Origin: a virus
Length of the DNA stretch: 64,000 bases
Virus record (IMG/VR): IMGVR_UViG_3300024239_000161
Location: 25,330 to 89,329 of that record
Direction: 5' to 3' (one strand)
Shown in pieces: positions 54,787 through 61,948 of the stretch. A program made the translations under genes and the position numbers. How positions within the stretch are numbered: the stretch's first letter is position 1; every line of letters begins with the position of its first letter. A model generated the notes under the pieces. It did not search any database. It worked only from the letters and a program-made list of their open reading frames with translations, and was not told where the DNA came from.

Positions 54787-55749
54787 ATGATTATCTACAA
54801 AACTACTAATCTTATCAACGGAAAGTTTTATGTTGGTCAAGATAGTAATAATAATCCAGAGTATTATGGTTCTGGAACTGCTTTCAAATTAGCACTTAAA
54901 AAATACGGTAAAGAAAACTTCTTAAAGGAAGCATTAGAAGTTTGCTTTACACAAAACCAGTTAAATGAAAGAGAAAAATATTGGATAAAAGAAACCAAAG
55001 CAATTGAACTTGGTTATAATTTAGCAGAAGGTGGTTTTGGTGTATCTAATATGTCTGATGAAATTAAACAAAAAATAAGTAAATCTAAAAAAGGTAAAAA
55101 ACTTTCTGAAGAGACCAGAAAGAAAATGAGTAAATCTTTTAAGGGAAGAAAACATACAGAGGAAACTAAACAAAAATTAAGTGAGATTAACAAAGGTAGA
55201 AAATTAACACCAGAGCAGTTGAAAAAAATGTCTGAAAGTCATAAGGGCAAAAAATTATCAGAAGAAACTAAAAGAAAAATTGGAGATAAAACCAGAGGTA
55301 GGAAACTTTCTGAAGAACATATAAAAAGATTGAAGGAATTTCATACTGGTAAAAAACTTTCTGAAGAAACTAAAAAGTTGATTGGTCAAAGAGGAAGAGG
55401 TAGAAAAATTTCCGAAAGTCATAAGCAAGCATTGTTAAATGCTATAAAAGGAAATCAATGGAATAAAGGTAGAAAACATACAGAGGAAGCAAAGAAAAAA
55501 ATAGGAGAAGCAAGTAAAAATAGAACTCATAATGAAGAAACTAAAAAGAAACTGAGTCAAATACAAACAAATCAAAAGAAAGTTTGTATGATAAACCCAG
55601 AGACTAAAGAAGTGATAAAGATTTTCAGTTCAATATATTATGCTGGTAAAGAAACGGGAATAAATAGAACAAATATCACTACTTGCTTAACTGGAAAAAC
55701 AAATAGAAAAAAAGCAGGTGGATATGAATGGAAATTCTATGAGGAATAG
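54787..55749 (+). CDS. GIY-YIG homing endonuclease with about nine NUMOD3 units
   Basis: A 320-residue protein from ATG 54787 (an upstream ATG at 54748 lies before the inner late promoter). Residues 1-85 are a GIY-YIG domain: MIIYKTTNLINGKFYVGQD, YYGSGTAFKLALKKYG, NEREKYWIKE. Then come about nine NUMOD3 repeats (GKKLSEETRKKMSKS, GRKHTEETKQKLSEI and others) and an IENR1-like end (IFSSIYYAGKETGINRTNIT). It lies between two copies of one gene's 5' end. Confidence 0.92.
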   Translation: MIIYKTTNLINGKFYVGQDSNNNPEYYGSGTAFKLALKKYGKENFLKEALEVCFTQNQLNEREKYWIKETKAIELGYNLAEGGFGVSNMSDEIKQKISKSKKGKKLSEETRKKMSKSFKGRKHTEETKQKLSEINKGRKLTPEQLKKMSESHKGKKLSEETKRKIGDKTRGRKLSEEHIKRLKEFHTGKKLSEETKKLIGQRGRGRKISESHKQALLNAIKGNQWNKGRKHTEEAKKKIGEASKNRTHNEETKKKLSQIQTNQKKVCMINPETKEVIKIFSSIYYAGKETGINRTNITTCLTGKTNRKKAGGYEWKFYEE

Positions 55750-55751
55750 AA

Positions 55752-56087
55752 ATGTATACACAAAGAAATTTTGCTATTTTCTCCGTTGAAGAATTGGATA
55801 AAATAGATTTTAATTTTGTATTAGAAAGTTCCGCAGAGACGGTAAGAAAAAATATTGCGGGCACAAAAACTTTTGTAAAGTGGGATGAGGGACCTTTTGA
55901 TCCAACACCTTATGAGGTGATTGACGCAGAAACTGGTGAAACTACTATATTCACTCCACAACCACCAGGACCACCAAGTTTTATTGCCGAACTCACAACA
56001 CTTGAAGGGATTTATAGTTACACAGAGATTTTAGAAATCTTGAATGGTCCAGAGTGGTCAGCACCAATGCCAATGGGAGAAGAGTAA
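55752..56087 (+). CDS. Fibre-associated protein, complete copy
   Basis: A 111-residue acidic, Pro-rich protein (MYTQRNFAIFSVEELDKIDF, GPFDPTPYEVIDAETGE, PQPPGPPSFIAELTTLEGIY). It lies two bases after the GIY-YIG stop, and its first 28 residues are duplicated at 54598. It sits between adhesin genes, so a fibre-attachment or chaperone role is plausible but unproven. Confidence 0.7.
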   Translation: MYTQRNFAIFSVEELDKIDFNFVLESSAETVRKNIAGTKTFVKWDEGPFDPTPYEVIDAETGETTIFTPQPPGPPSFIAELTTLEGIYSYTEILEILNGPEWSAPMPMGEE

Positions 56088-56088
56088 A

Positions 56089-56844
56089 GTGGGAGTCTTT
56101 GCTGGACCTCATAGTTATGGTCAAGGAAAAAATAATGCATACTCCAGTGCAAGTGCTTTAAAGAATGATTATGGAAATATTCCAAATGGTTTCTATTGGT
56201 TAAAACCATCAGGATATTCTGGAGAAGCAGAAAGAGTTTATATTGATTTTGATGGATCTGAATCTGGTATTACTGATTCCGGACCTTGGGTAAGAGTAAG
56301 ATATGCTCAAGATTATTATTCAAGAGCATCAGCATGGAAAGGAACAGGAAACTCAAGCACAACTCCTGGAGCATATTCTGGAGATTTTGATTTTGAACAG
56401 AGTTATGCTTGGATAGAATCTTTATTGAGTAATTCTACAGAAACAAGACAAAGATTTGAATCCTGGGGATATGGTTCAGTTGGTTGGACATATTCGACAG
56501 GAATGTATATGGGTGTAAAAACATTTGATGGAACTTTATATAATGGATCTACTGGTAGTAATATTGTCAAGACAAATAAACCTGCAGGAATAAGTCATGG
56601 CATAACTGATTTTAACACTTTCAACAACCCAACAACACAAGGAACTGATCCAACTGACACTAATGATAGTACATGGAGGGTTGGTGTTTTTTATTTTAGA
56701 GATACTTCATCTGGTTTAGGTATTCTTCCAATCCGTGGAGTTTATAATGGGGATGTTGATGAAGCATCTGAGCAAAGATATTTTCCTTTCAGAAATGGTG
56801 AATCGTCTTCGGGAGTTAATAGTGATATTTGGATTAAAAATTAG
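56089..56844 (+). CDS. Candidate adhesin with fibrinogen-like pattern (GTG start)
   Basis: About 251 residues starting at GTG 56089, one base after the previous stop. SSASALKNDYGNIPNGFYWL then KPSGYSGEAERVYIDFDGSE and SGPWVRVRYAQDYYSRASAW follow the fibrinogen-C/intelectin pattern (A-x-x-x-K... G-x-YW-x-x-P... V-Y-x-D... G-x-W). C-terminal GDVDEASEQRYFPFRNGESS fits as well. A receptor-binding role is inferred from domain look and neighbours. An ATG at 56044 lies inside the upstream gene and is unlikely. Confidence 0.55.
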   Translation: MGVFAGPHSYGQGKNNAYSSASALKNDYGNIPNGFYWLKPSGYSGEAERVYIDFDGSESGITDSGPWVRVRYAQDYYSRASAWKGTGNSSTTPGAYSGDFDFEQSYAWIESLLSNSTETRQRFESWGYGSVGWTYSTGMYMGVKTFDGTLYNGSTGSNIVKTNKPAGISHGITDFNTFNNPTTQGTDPTDTNDSTWRVGVFYFRDTSSGLGILPIRGVYNGDVDEASEQRYFPFRNGESSSGVNSDIWIKN

Positions 56845-56899
56845 ACACTTCTTAAACTGGCACAAGACCTCACCATAATCCTCAAAGACCTGCTATAAT
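56844..56899 (+). promoter_or_regulatory. Early promoter module 10
   Basis: GACACTT at 56844, AAACTGGCAC, no clear hairpin, TATAAT at 56894-56899. Motif to -10 is 50 bases. The next ATG codons (56903 and 56906) lie where transcription should start. Confidence 0.6.
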
Positions 56900-56902
56900 G
56901 TG

Positions 56903-57139
56903 ATGATGAAATACCTGAAGTCTAAATGGGAAATGATTATGTGGGGATTCTATGCATTCTCCAATGCTCTTTATTTTCGGTTGACATTAGAGGATAACAT
57001 TGACCGTCTCGCATTCTTTGAAGAACTTTCTGCTGGGTATATTGAAATGACTGATGAGTATCTAATGTCTCAACCAGGATTTGACCCATACAATCTATCA
57101 GGTAGAGACACCTATTATTCTTATGTGATGAGTAAGTAA
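56903..57139 (+). CDS. Small protein, possibly leaderless mRNA
   Basis: A 78-residue protein (KYLKSKWEMIMWGFYAFSNA, LAFFEELSAGYIEMTDEYLM). The ATG pair at 56903/56906 lies only 4-7 bases after TATAAT, so the transcript may have almost no leader. The ending motif resembles that of 39722 and 57139. Shares one base with the next ORF. Confidence 0.6.
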   Translation: MMKYLKSKWEMIMWGFYAFSNALYFRLTLEDNIDRLAFFEELSAGYIEMTDEYLMSQPGFDPYNLSGRDTYYSYVMSK

Positions 57140-57492
57140 TGGACTTTCCAGTATTCTTAAATAAGTGGATAATCGGATTTAAACCGATTAAACATACAAT
57201 TTTCTGGTATTGGTTTCGTCTGGTCAACCACTCTAACTGGAGAATGGATGATCACCAAAGATACTGGGATTTCTGGTTGAATCTTAACAAAGGATGGGAC
57301 CATATGAATTATGTTCATAAGTTTGAAGAATTTTGGGGCAAAAATTCATACCCACCAGAACGCATTGTTGTATCAAAAGAATCATACGATGCTCTTGTAG
57401 AAAGACTCAATGCTCCACCAGATCCAGAAGCACAGAAAAGACTCAAAGAAATTTTAAGCAAACCAGCACCTTGGGATGATGATTATGAATAA
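57139..57492 (+). CDS. Protein with TacA/DUF1778-like C-terminal motif
   Basis: A 117-residue protein. The N-terminal 70 residues are Trp-rich (FWYWFRLVNHSNWRMDDHQR, YWDFWLNLNKGWDHMNYVHK), like 39722. Residues about 75-112, RIVVSKESYDALVERLNAPP then DPEAQKRLKEILSKPAPWDD, follow the C-terminal pattern of DUF1778 (TacA) antitoxins: V-L-x-x-E-x-x-x-A-(F/L) then PP-x-P-x-x-x-L-x-x-L-x-x-x-APW. The DNA-binding ribbon-helix-helix start of that family is missing. Confidence 0.6.
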   Translation: MDFPVFLNKWIIGFKPIKHTIFWYWFRLVNHSNWRMDDHQRYWDFWLNLNKGWDHMNYVHKFEEFWGKNSYPPERIVVSKESYDALVERLNAPPDPEAQKRLKEILSKPAPWDDDYE

Positions 57493-57646
57493 GTATTTCA
57501 CACAAGTTAAGAAGAGGGCAGGACTGATTATTCTATTCGGTCAAATGTGCATTATCATTTACCAACTTGGCACATTGGAATCAAAGAAAGTTATTATCTG
57601 CGAACCAGACCAATATCAACAACGCATTATTTGTGTAGAGCAATGA
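57485..57646 (+). CDS. Small membrane protein
   Basis: A 53-residue protein (MNKYFTQVKKRAG then LIILFGQMCIIIYQLGTLES) with one transmembrane segment and a Cys-containing tail. Overlaps the previous gene by 8 bases. Confidence 0.6.
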   Translation: MNKYFTQVKKRAGLIILFGQMCIIIYQLGTLESKKVIICEPDQYQQRIICVEQ

Positions 57647-57819
57647 CGGATAAGTCTAAAATTTTCTTTGGAATTTGGAAATGTGCCTATCAACGCAGAC
57701 ATTTGTATCGTGGCACACCCAGAGAGCAGAGAGAGCATGATACACTACTGATGTGTCTGAATATGAAAGATATACAATTTTATCAATTCGATACAGAAAA
57801 ACCAAAGCACTTAACATGA
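57643..57819 (+). CDS. Small basic protein, unknown function
   Basis: A 58-residue protein from ATG 57643 (KIFFGIWKCAYQRRHLYRGT, LLMCLNMKDIQFYQFDTEKP). ATGA-coupled to both neighbours. Confidence 0.6.
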   Translation: MTDKSKIFFGIWKCAYQRRHLYRGTPREQREHDTLLMCLNMKDIQFYQFDTEKPKHLT

Positions 57820-57977
57820 ATTTCACACAAGAACAATATAAACTCATCTATACTGCTGTGCGTCGGCATCAGATTGAAAAAACTGTGCTGAATAGTCCAG
57901 AGTATCAGGAGTGTAGTGAGATACTTGACAAAATGTTTGATACCGTGTATACTCAACGAGTAGAGCAACCAACCTGA
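57816..57977 (+). CDS. Small helical protein, unknown function
   Basis: A 53-residue protein from ATG 57816 (FTQEQYKLIYTAVRRHQIEK, YQECSEILDKMFDTVYTQRV). Two helices. Confidence 0.6.
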   Translation: MNFTQEQYKLIYTAVRRHQIEKTVLNSPEYQECSEILDKMFDTVYTQRVEQPT

Positions 57978-57979
57978 TT

Positions 57980-58186
57980 ATGGGAAGACCAAAGAAAAGT
58001 GAACAAGTGGTTTCTCAAAATAGAGAAGAAGATTTTCCTTTTGATCAGTTTCCTTGGAAATTGATTCAAAAAGACGGAAAAGAAATCCGCAAGTGCTACT
58101 TTCAAACAGAAGAGCATCGCAAAAAACACATTGACAGATACAATCTTAAAAAGAAAGACATTCAACTGAGTTATAAGTATGACTGA
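57980..58186 (+). CDS. Small basic protein, unknown function
   Basis: A 68-residue K/R-rich protein (MGRPKKSEQVVSQNREEDFP, HRKKHIDRYNLKKKDIQLSY). The start GRPKK is AT-hook-like, so DNA binding is possible. Overlaps the next ORF by 8 bases. Confidence 0.6.
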   Translation: MGRPKKSEQVVSQNREEDFPFDQFPWKLIQKDGKEIRKCYFQTEEHRKKHIDRYNLKKKDIQLSYKYD

Positions 58187-58310
58187 ACGCACATTTGTAG
58201 ATAAAAACGGCAACTCCTGGACTTGGGAAGAAACTCCTGAAACCATTGAGGCACTGAAACAACTTCACGAAACTGTAAAGCAAGTAAATGACCGAAAAGA
58301 AACTGATTGA
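58179..58310 (+). CDS. Small acidic protein, unknown function
   Basis: A 43-residue protein (TFVDKNGNSWTWEETPETIE, ALKQLHETVKQVNDRKETD). Overlaps the next ORF by 23 bases. Confidence 0.55.
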   Translation: MTERTFVDKNGNSWTWEETPETIEALKQLHETVKQVNDRKETD

Positions 58311-58500
58311 CGACTGCTTTTATGTGGAGCAAAAACGATATGAACTCTGGGACTCAACCGATCTTGAAGGAAAAGGACTGGTCTCATCTCTCACTGAAGA
58401 GCAATGTATATCAGCAACCCGTGCTTATCTTAAGTGGAAACAGGAGGGTTTCCCTGAACCCGAAAAAGTTCATGAAGGAACAGTAGGTGGAAAACTCTGA
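58288..58500 (+). CDS. Small protein, unknown function
   Basis: A 70-residue protein (IDDCFYVEQKRYELWDSTDL, SATRAYLKWKQEGFPEPEKV). Overlaps the following GTG-start ORF by 14 bases. Confidence 0.6.
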   Translation: MTEKKLIDDCFYVEQKRYELWDSTDLEGKGLVSSLTEEQCISATRAYLKWKQEGFPEPEKVHEGTVGGKL

Positions 58501-58651
58501 TTATCCTTATCACGAATTAGACCCAACCACTCCTTGGTATGAGTGGTTGTGTTATTGTGAGATTTGTCACCAATTAAATGCACAGGGACAACCAAAGTGG
58601 CAAAGATATGCTGCCTATCGTAACTACTTAAAGGAAGTTGGAGTATTGTAG
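58487..58651 (+). CDS. Small Trp/Cys protein, GTG start
   Basis: A 54-residue protein beginning GTG 58487 (PTTPWYEWLCYCEICHQLNA, RYAAYRNYLKEVGVL). A C-x-x-C pair is present. AGGTGG overlaps the start; shares one base with the next gene. Confidence 0.55.
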   Translation: MENSDYPYHELDPTTPWYEWLCYCEICHQLNAQGQPKWQRYAAYRNYLKEVGVL

Positions 58652-58905
58652 TGTTTTTTAATCTTCGGGTACTTCTTTGGTCAATAGTTGCAGAATTAGA
58701 ATATATTCTGTATCCATGGAAAGAAGAATCTCCACCAGAAGAAGTTTCTCAAAAGTACAATCTGCCAGAAAAGAACATTGAAGAAAATTTGAGTTATGAC
58801 TGGTTGAAATCTCACGATGAAAAGATCACAAGACTTCAGGAAGAAATGATTTGGGTTCAAAATGAAATTCATAAACTTAATGTAAAATTAGAAACTCATG
58901 ACTAA
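58651..58905 (+). CDS. Acidic coiled-coil protein, GTG start
   Basis: An 84-residue protein: hydrophobic start (LRVLLWSIVAELEYILYPW), acidic middle (EESPPEEVSQKYNLPEKNIE) and a coiled-coil end (KITRLQEEMIWVQNEIHKLN). Overlaps the next ORF by 8 bases. Confidence 0.6.
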   Translation: MFFNLRVLLWSIVAELEYILYPWKEESPPEEVSQKYNLPEKNIEENLSYDWLKSHDEKITRLQEEMIWVQNEIHKLNVKLETHD

Positions 58906-59116
58906 ACAAGATCCAAATTGGTTTCAAAAGAAGTGGGGATTTCCGAATCCTACTCCTGGTGATATAATCTATCAAAAACTAGAAGAATTGGAAGATCGTA
59001 TCAAAGTCTTAGAAGAAGAAAATGTAGAAACAAGTAATTTACTTTATGAAATAATGAATTCTATGGAAGCAATAGATAGAAGAATAGATATTGTTTTTGA
59101 AGAATTCACTAAATAA
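58898..59116 (+). CDS. Small coiled-coil protein
   Basis: A 72-residue acidic protein (IIYQKLEELEDRIKVLEEEN, LYEIMNSMEAIDRRIDIVFE). Its stop codon is part of the outer late box of cassette 6. Confidence 0.6.
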   Translation: MTKQDPNWFQKKWGFPNPTPGDIIYQKLEELEDRIKVLEEENVETSNLLYEIMNSMEAIDRRIDIVFEEFTK

Positions 59117-59204
59117 GAATGTCTGTTTGGACGGCAATCTCTACAGACAAAAGATTAGGTGCTTTCGGGCACCTTTTCTATTATAAATAATAATGCCGTC
59201 CAAA
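59109..59204 (+). promoter_or_regulatory. Late-switch cassette 6
   Basis: Outer box CTAAATAA (59109-59116), left arm TTTGGACGGCA (59126-59136), hairpin AGGTGC/GCACCT (59157-59174) then TTTCT, inner promoter TATAAATA (59182-59189), right arm TGCCGTCCAAA (59194-59204). Exact 11-base arms; ATG at 59215. Confidence 0.75.
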
Positions 59205-59214
59205 TAGAATAGAA

Positions 59215-60015
59215 ATGAATTATCTAAAGATTTATTGTAATCTTATTAGGAAAGCAGAGAATATAACTCCTCCTGAAGGTTATACCGAAAAACACCATAT
59301 TTTTCCAAAAAGTATCTTTGGAAAAAACAATAGAATTGTAGTGCTTACAGCAAGAGAACATTACATAGCACACGCATTACTTGAAAGAATTTGTATTAAG
59401 AGATATGGAGTTAATCATTGGAAAACTATTAAAATGACTTTAGCACATAGTGGAATGAAAGGAAATAGTGGATATATTAATTCATATCTTTATGAAGGTG
59501 CAAGAATGAGAAGAAGTGAATTTATGAAGGGAAAAAAATATGGTTTAGGACTTAAACATACTGAAAAAACACGAAAAAAAATGAGTGAAATGAGAAAAGG
59601 TTTGAAATGGTGGAACAATGGAGTTGTAGATGTTAGAAGTTTAGAGTGTCCTGGAAACGAATGGGTAAATGGAAGATTAAAAGTAAAAACTGGATTAAAG
59701 CATACTGAGGAAACAAAAGAAAAAATAAGAAGCAAGTGTATTGGGAGAAAACCAAAAAATGTTTTGTTCGGAGAAAAACATCCATTCTATGGAAAAAGTA
59801 GAAAAGAGCACTCAAAATTAATGAAAAATAATTTTAATTATTTTAAAAAAAATGGTAATGTCTATGAAGTTATTTCTCCAGATGGAATCATAGGATATAC
59901 TTGTAAATTAGAAGTATTTTGTGAATTGAATGATTTAAATAGAGGTGCAATTGGAAAAGTTGTAAACTATCAATATAGACAACATAAAGGTTGGATAATT
60001 ACTAAAATTACTTGA
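59215..60015 (+). CDS. HNH homing endonuclease with NUMOD-type repeats
   Basis: A 266-residue protein. The N-terminal nuclease EKHHIFPKSIFGKNNRIVVL then TAREHYIAHALLERIC shows H-H, N and H in HNH spacing. NUMOD3-like units follow (GLKHTEKTRKKMSEMRKG, GLKHTEETKEKIRSKCIG), then an IENR1-like end (CKLEVFCELNDLNRGAIGKV). It differs from the tRNA-region HNH protein in lacking Cys fingers. It replaces the GIY-YIG core of its relatives but keeps the same type of DNA-binding tail and cassette. Confidence 0.88.
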   Translation: MNYLKIYCNLIRKAENITPPEGYTEKHHIFPKSIFGKNNRIVVLTAREHYIAHALLERICIKRYGVNHWKTIKMTLAHSGMKGNSGYINSYLYEGARMRRSEFMKGKKYGLGLKHTEKTRKKMSEMRKGLKWWNNGVVDVRSLECPGNEWVNGRLKVKTGLKHTEETKEKIRSKCIGRKPKNVLFGEKHPFYGKSRKEHSKLMKNNFNYFKKNGNVYEVISPDGIIGYTCKLEVFCELNDLNRGAIGKVVNYQYRQHKGWIITKIT

Positions 60016-60040
60016 CTTTTCGTATTAGTATTGCTATGAT
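60012..60040 (+). promoter_or_regulatory. sigma70-type promoter after HNH gene
   Basis: TTGACT (60012-60017), 17-base spacer, TATGAT (60035-60040). It begins inside the HNH stop codon region. Confidence 0.7.
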
Positions 60041-60092
60041 ACATTAGATGCTCGCATAGATATTCTTGCTGATCGTTGTAGGATTAATTACG

Positions 60093-60293
60093 ATGTATGA
60101 AACTTTAACAGAATTCGAAAGAGCACTTGCCCGTTTTGGTGATAAGGTTGCTCTCATTGCTGGACTTGAAATTACTGATAAGATTTCACCAGAAGAAGCA
60201 TATCAACAAATTAAAGACCTTTATAAGGAAATTAAAACTCTTCGTAAAGTTGAAAAGAAATCTTGGGAATCTGATATTCATATTGATATGTGA
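60093..60293 (+). CDS. Small helical protein, unknown function
   Basis: A 66-residue protein from ATG 60093 (LTEFERALARFGDKVALIAG, SPEEAYQQIKDLYKEIKTLR). An in-frame TTG at 60066 would add a hydrophobic extension. Shares one base with the next ORF. Confidence 0.65.
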   Translation: MYETLTEFERALARFGDKVALIAGLEITDKISPEEAYQQIKDLYKEIKTLRKVEKKSWESDIHIDM

Positions 60294-60451
60294 TGGAAGA
60301 CACATTAAAATTTACTCAAAATGAAGATGGATCATTTACGGCAACTTGGGATCCACAAGACCCAAAGTGGTCGTTTCTTAACAACTTGACTCAGAAGGAA
60401 ATCCAGGTTATTATGGAGCAAGCAATCAAGGAATTTACCGATGGACTTTGA
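60293..60451 (+). CDS. Small acidic protein, unknown function
   Basis: A 52-residue protein (TLKFTQNEDGSFTATWDPQD, LTQKEIQVIMEQAIKEFTDG). I recall similar proteins next to the downstream family in cyanophages. Overlaps the next gene by 11 bases. Confidence 0.65.
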   Translation: MEDTLKFTQNEDGSFTATWDPQDPKWSFLNNLTQKEIQVIMEQAIKEFTDGL

Positions 60452-61253
60452 CTACAAGAAGTATTCTCTTGAAAATCTTGAAAAGTGGATGAGTAATGCT
60501 CTCTTATCTTCTGATGCAACTCCACAAGAAATCTATGATGTCATTCATAAAGTTGTAGATGAAGAGTATCATTACTTCAAGCATCATACTGGTCGTTGTT
60601 ACGAACTTCTTGCACTTCTGAATGGTAATGGTAAGCATATTACCAACAAGTATGAGGAGAGACTTGATTCAATCCTTGAGAAAAAAGATAAACTAACTTG
60701 TGATAAGGATGACCAATCTGAAGAGTGTAAAGGTGCTTGGACTGATTTTTGGGAGGAGCACTACTATCCAGAGGAGTATAAAAAGGTAAAAGAACCAAAG
60801 GTAAAAGAACCAAAGGTAGAAGATATTATGCCTCCTTGGGGTCATAGTGATATGGAAGCACTTCGTTATACTGAAGAAGAATTGAATGCAATGTGCGATA
60901 AAGCAGCATCAGACCAAGAAAAGGAAAAGTGTCGTGAATATAATCTGCGTGAGGCAGAGTATTATGATAAACGAGCACAACTTGATCGCAGTTATGATGA
61001 AATGATTGCCGATGGATATTGGATGACTGCTGATGGTTTCTGGATGCCACCAGGAACAAAGGATAAGGTGGTTAAATGGCAACTTCCTGTTGAAGTTGAT
61101 GGTGTGAGTGGAGAATATTACGTTCAGTTTCCTGATGACTTGATGGAAGCATCTGGTATTAAGGAGAATGATGTGGTAGAATGGGTAGATAAAGGAGATG
61201 GCACATATCTTTTGCGTAAAGTAACTAAACCTATTGGAATGGAGGAATGTTGA
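60441..61253 (+). CDS. Protein with C-terminal AbrB/SpoVT-like domain
   Basis: A 270-residue protein. The N-terminal YSLENLEKWMSNALLSSDAT then PQEIYDVIHKVVDEEYHYFK is helical and of a type I recall from cyanophages. The middle repeats KVKEPK and is Cys-dotted. The C-terminal VEVDGVSGEYYVQFPDDLME, then ASGIKENDVVEWVDKGDGTY and LLRKV, has the swapped-hairpin AbrB pattern (strand, P-x-x-L-x-x-x-G-x-x-x-G/N-D-x-(V/L)). It may bind DNA as a regulator. Followed one base later by the next gene. Confidence 0.65.
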   Translation: MDFDYKKYSLENLEKWMSNALLSSDATPQEIYDVIHKVVDEEYHYFKHHTGRCYELLALLNGNGKHITNKYEERLDSILEKKDKLTCDKDDQSEECKGAWTDFWEEHYYPEEYKKVKEPKVKEPKVEDIMPPWGHSDMEALRYTEEELNAMCDKAASDQEKEKCREYNLREAEYYDKRAQLDRSYDEMIADGYWMTADGFWMPPGTKDKVVKWQLPVEVDGVSGEYYVQFPDDLMEASGIKENDVVEWVDKGDGTYLLRKVTKPIGMEEC

Positions 61254-61254
61254 A

Positions 61255-61479
61255 ATGGCACTATCCGACAGTGTAGAAACTAGTTTAAAAGAAGCAGAAG
61301 CATCTTTGAGAAATGCACTTGCTTATGCTGCACGACAAGAGCGTCCTATGGTATGCTCGGTTATTGCTGACATGATTTCCCGTATTGAAACCTTACAGAC
61401 TACCGACTCTATTCTTGATAAACTTGAAAATCGTAAAGGAGGAGACTCTGGATTCTTTGGCACTATGTTTGGAGAGTAA
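61255..61479 (+). CDS. Small helical protein, unknown function
   Basis: A 74-residue protein from ATG 61255 (VETSLKEAEASLRNALAYAA, VIADMISRIETLQTTDSILD). Shares one base with the next ORF. Confidence 0.65.
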   Translation: MALSDSVETSLKEAEASLRNALAYAARQERPMVCSVIADMISRIETLQTTDSILDKLENRKGGDSGFFGTMFGE

Positions 61480-61841
61480 TGGTGGAAAAGCAACCTAATG
61501 AATTTGGTAAAGCACTCCAAGAGTGGTGGAATTCTGATGCTTGCAAACAACTTCAGAAAGAAAATGAAGAAGCAAAGCAAAGAGCAGTAGGAAAGTATTT
61601 TATGCTTTCTGAAGAGGACAAACTTGATATGGTGCAGGCAATTTGCACGATTATGTGTAAAGCAGAATCAGAAGGCACCTCTCATCGTGGTGTTATGGAT
61701 GCTCTAGGAATCTATCCTGCTGGTTTCTGGATTGACAATCTTATGGATGTGCATAATGCTTTGTGGTCTTATTATCACGACCAAAAGAAAGAACAAGAAT
61801 TGAAAGATGACCTTGATTCTCTTGATGAATTCATTAAGTAA
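61479..61841 (+). CDS. Helical protein, unknown function
   Basis: A 120-residue protein (QLQKENEEAKQRAVGKYFML, AICTIMCKAESEGTSHRGVM, DALGIYPAGFWIDNLMDVHN). It ends the operon of 60093-61841; a late-switch cassette follows directly. Confidence 0.65.
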   Translation: MVEKQPNEFGKALQEWWNSDACKQLQKENEEAKQRAVGKYFMLSEEDKLDMVQAICTIMCKAESEGTSHRGVMDALGIYPAGFWIDNLMDVHNALWSYYHDQKKEQELKDDLDSLDEFIK

Positions 61842-61843
61842 TG

Positions 61844-61936
61844 TATAAATATTAATGCCTGCGTTGGGTGCAATCTTCACAGGTGGGAGAGGGGCAAAAA
61901 TGCTCCTTTTCTTGTATAAATACTATTGCACCCAAC
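61844..61936 (+). promoter_or_regulatory. Late-switch cassette 7
   Basis: Outer box TATAAATA (61844-61851), left arm GTTGGGTGCAAT (61863-61874), hairpin GGGGCA/TGCTCC (61891-61906) then TTTT, inner promoter TATAAATA (61915-61922), right arm ATTGCACCCAAC (61925-61936). Exact 12-base arms; ATG at 61949. Confidence 0.78.
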
Positions 61937-61948
61937 AAAAGAGCAGTT

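Noticed and set aside
55060-55560. Regularly spaced repeats suggesting a CRISPR array
   Set aside because: They are in-frame NUMOD3 coding repeats of varying sequence, not identical palindromic repeats with unique spacers.
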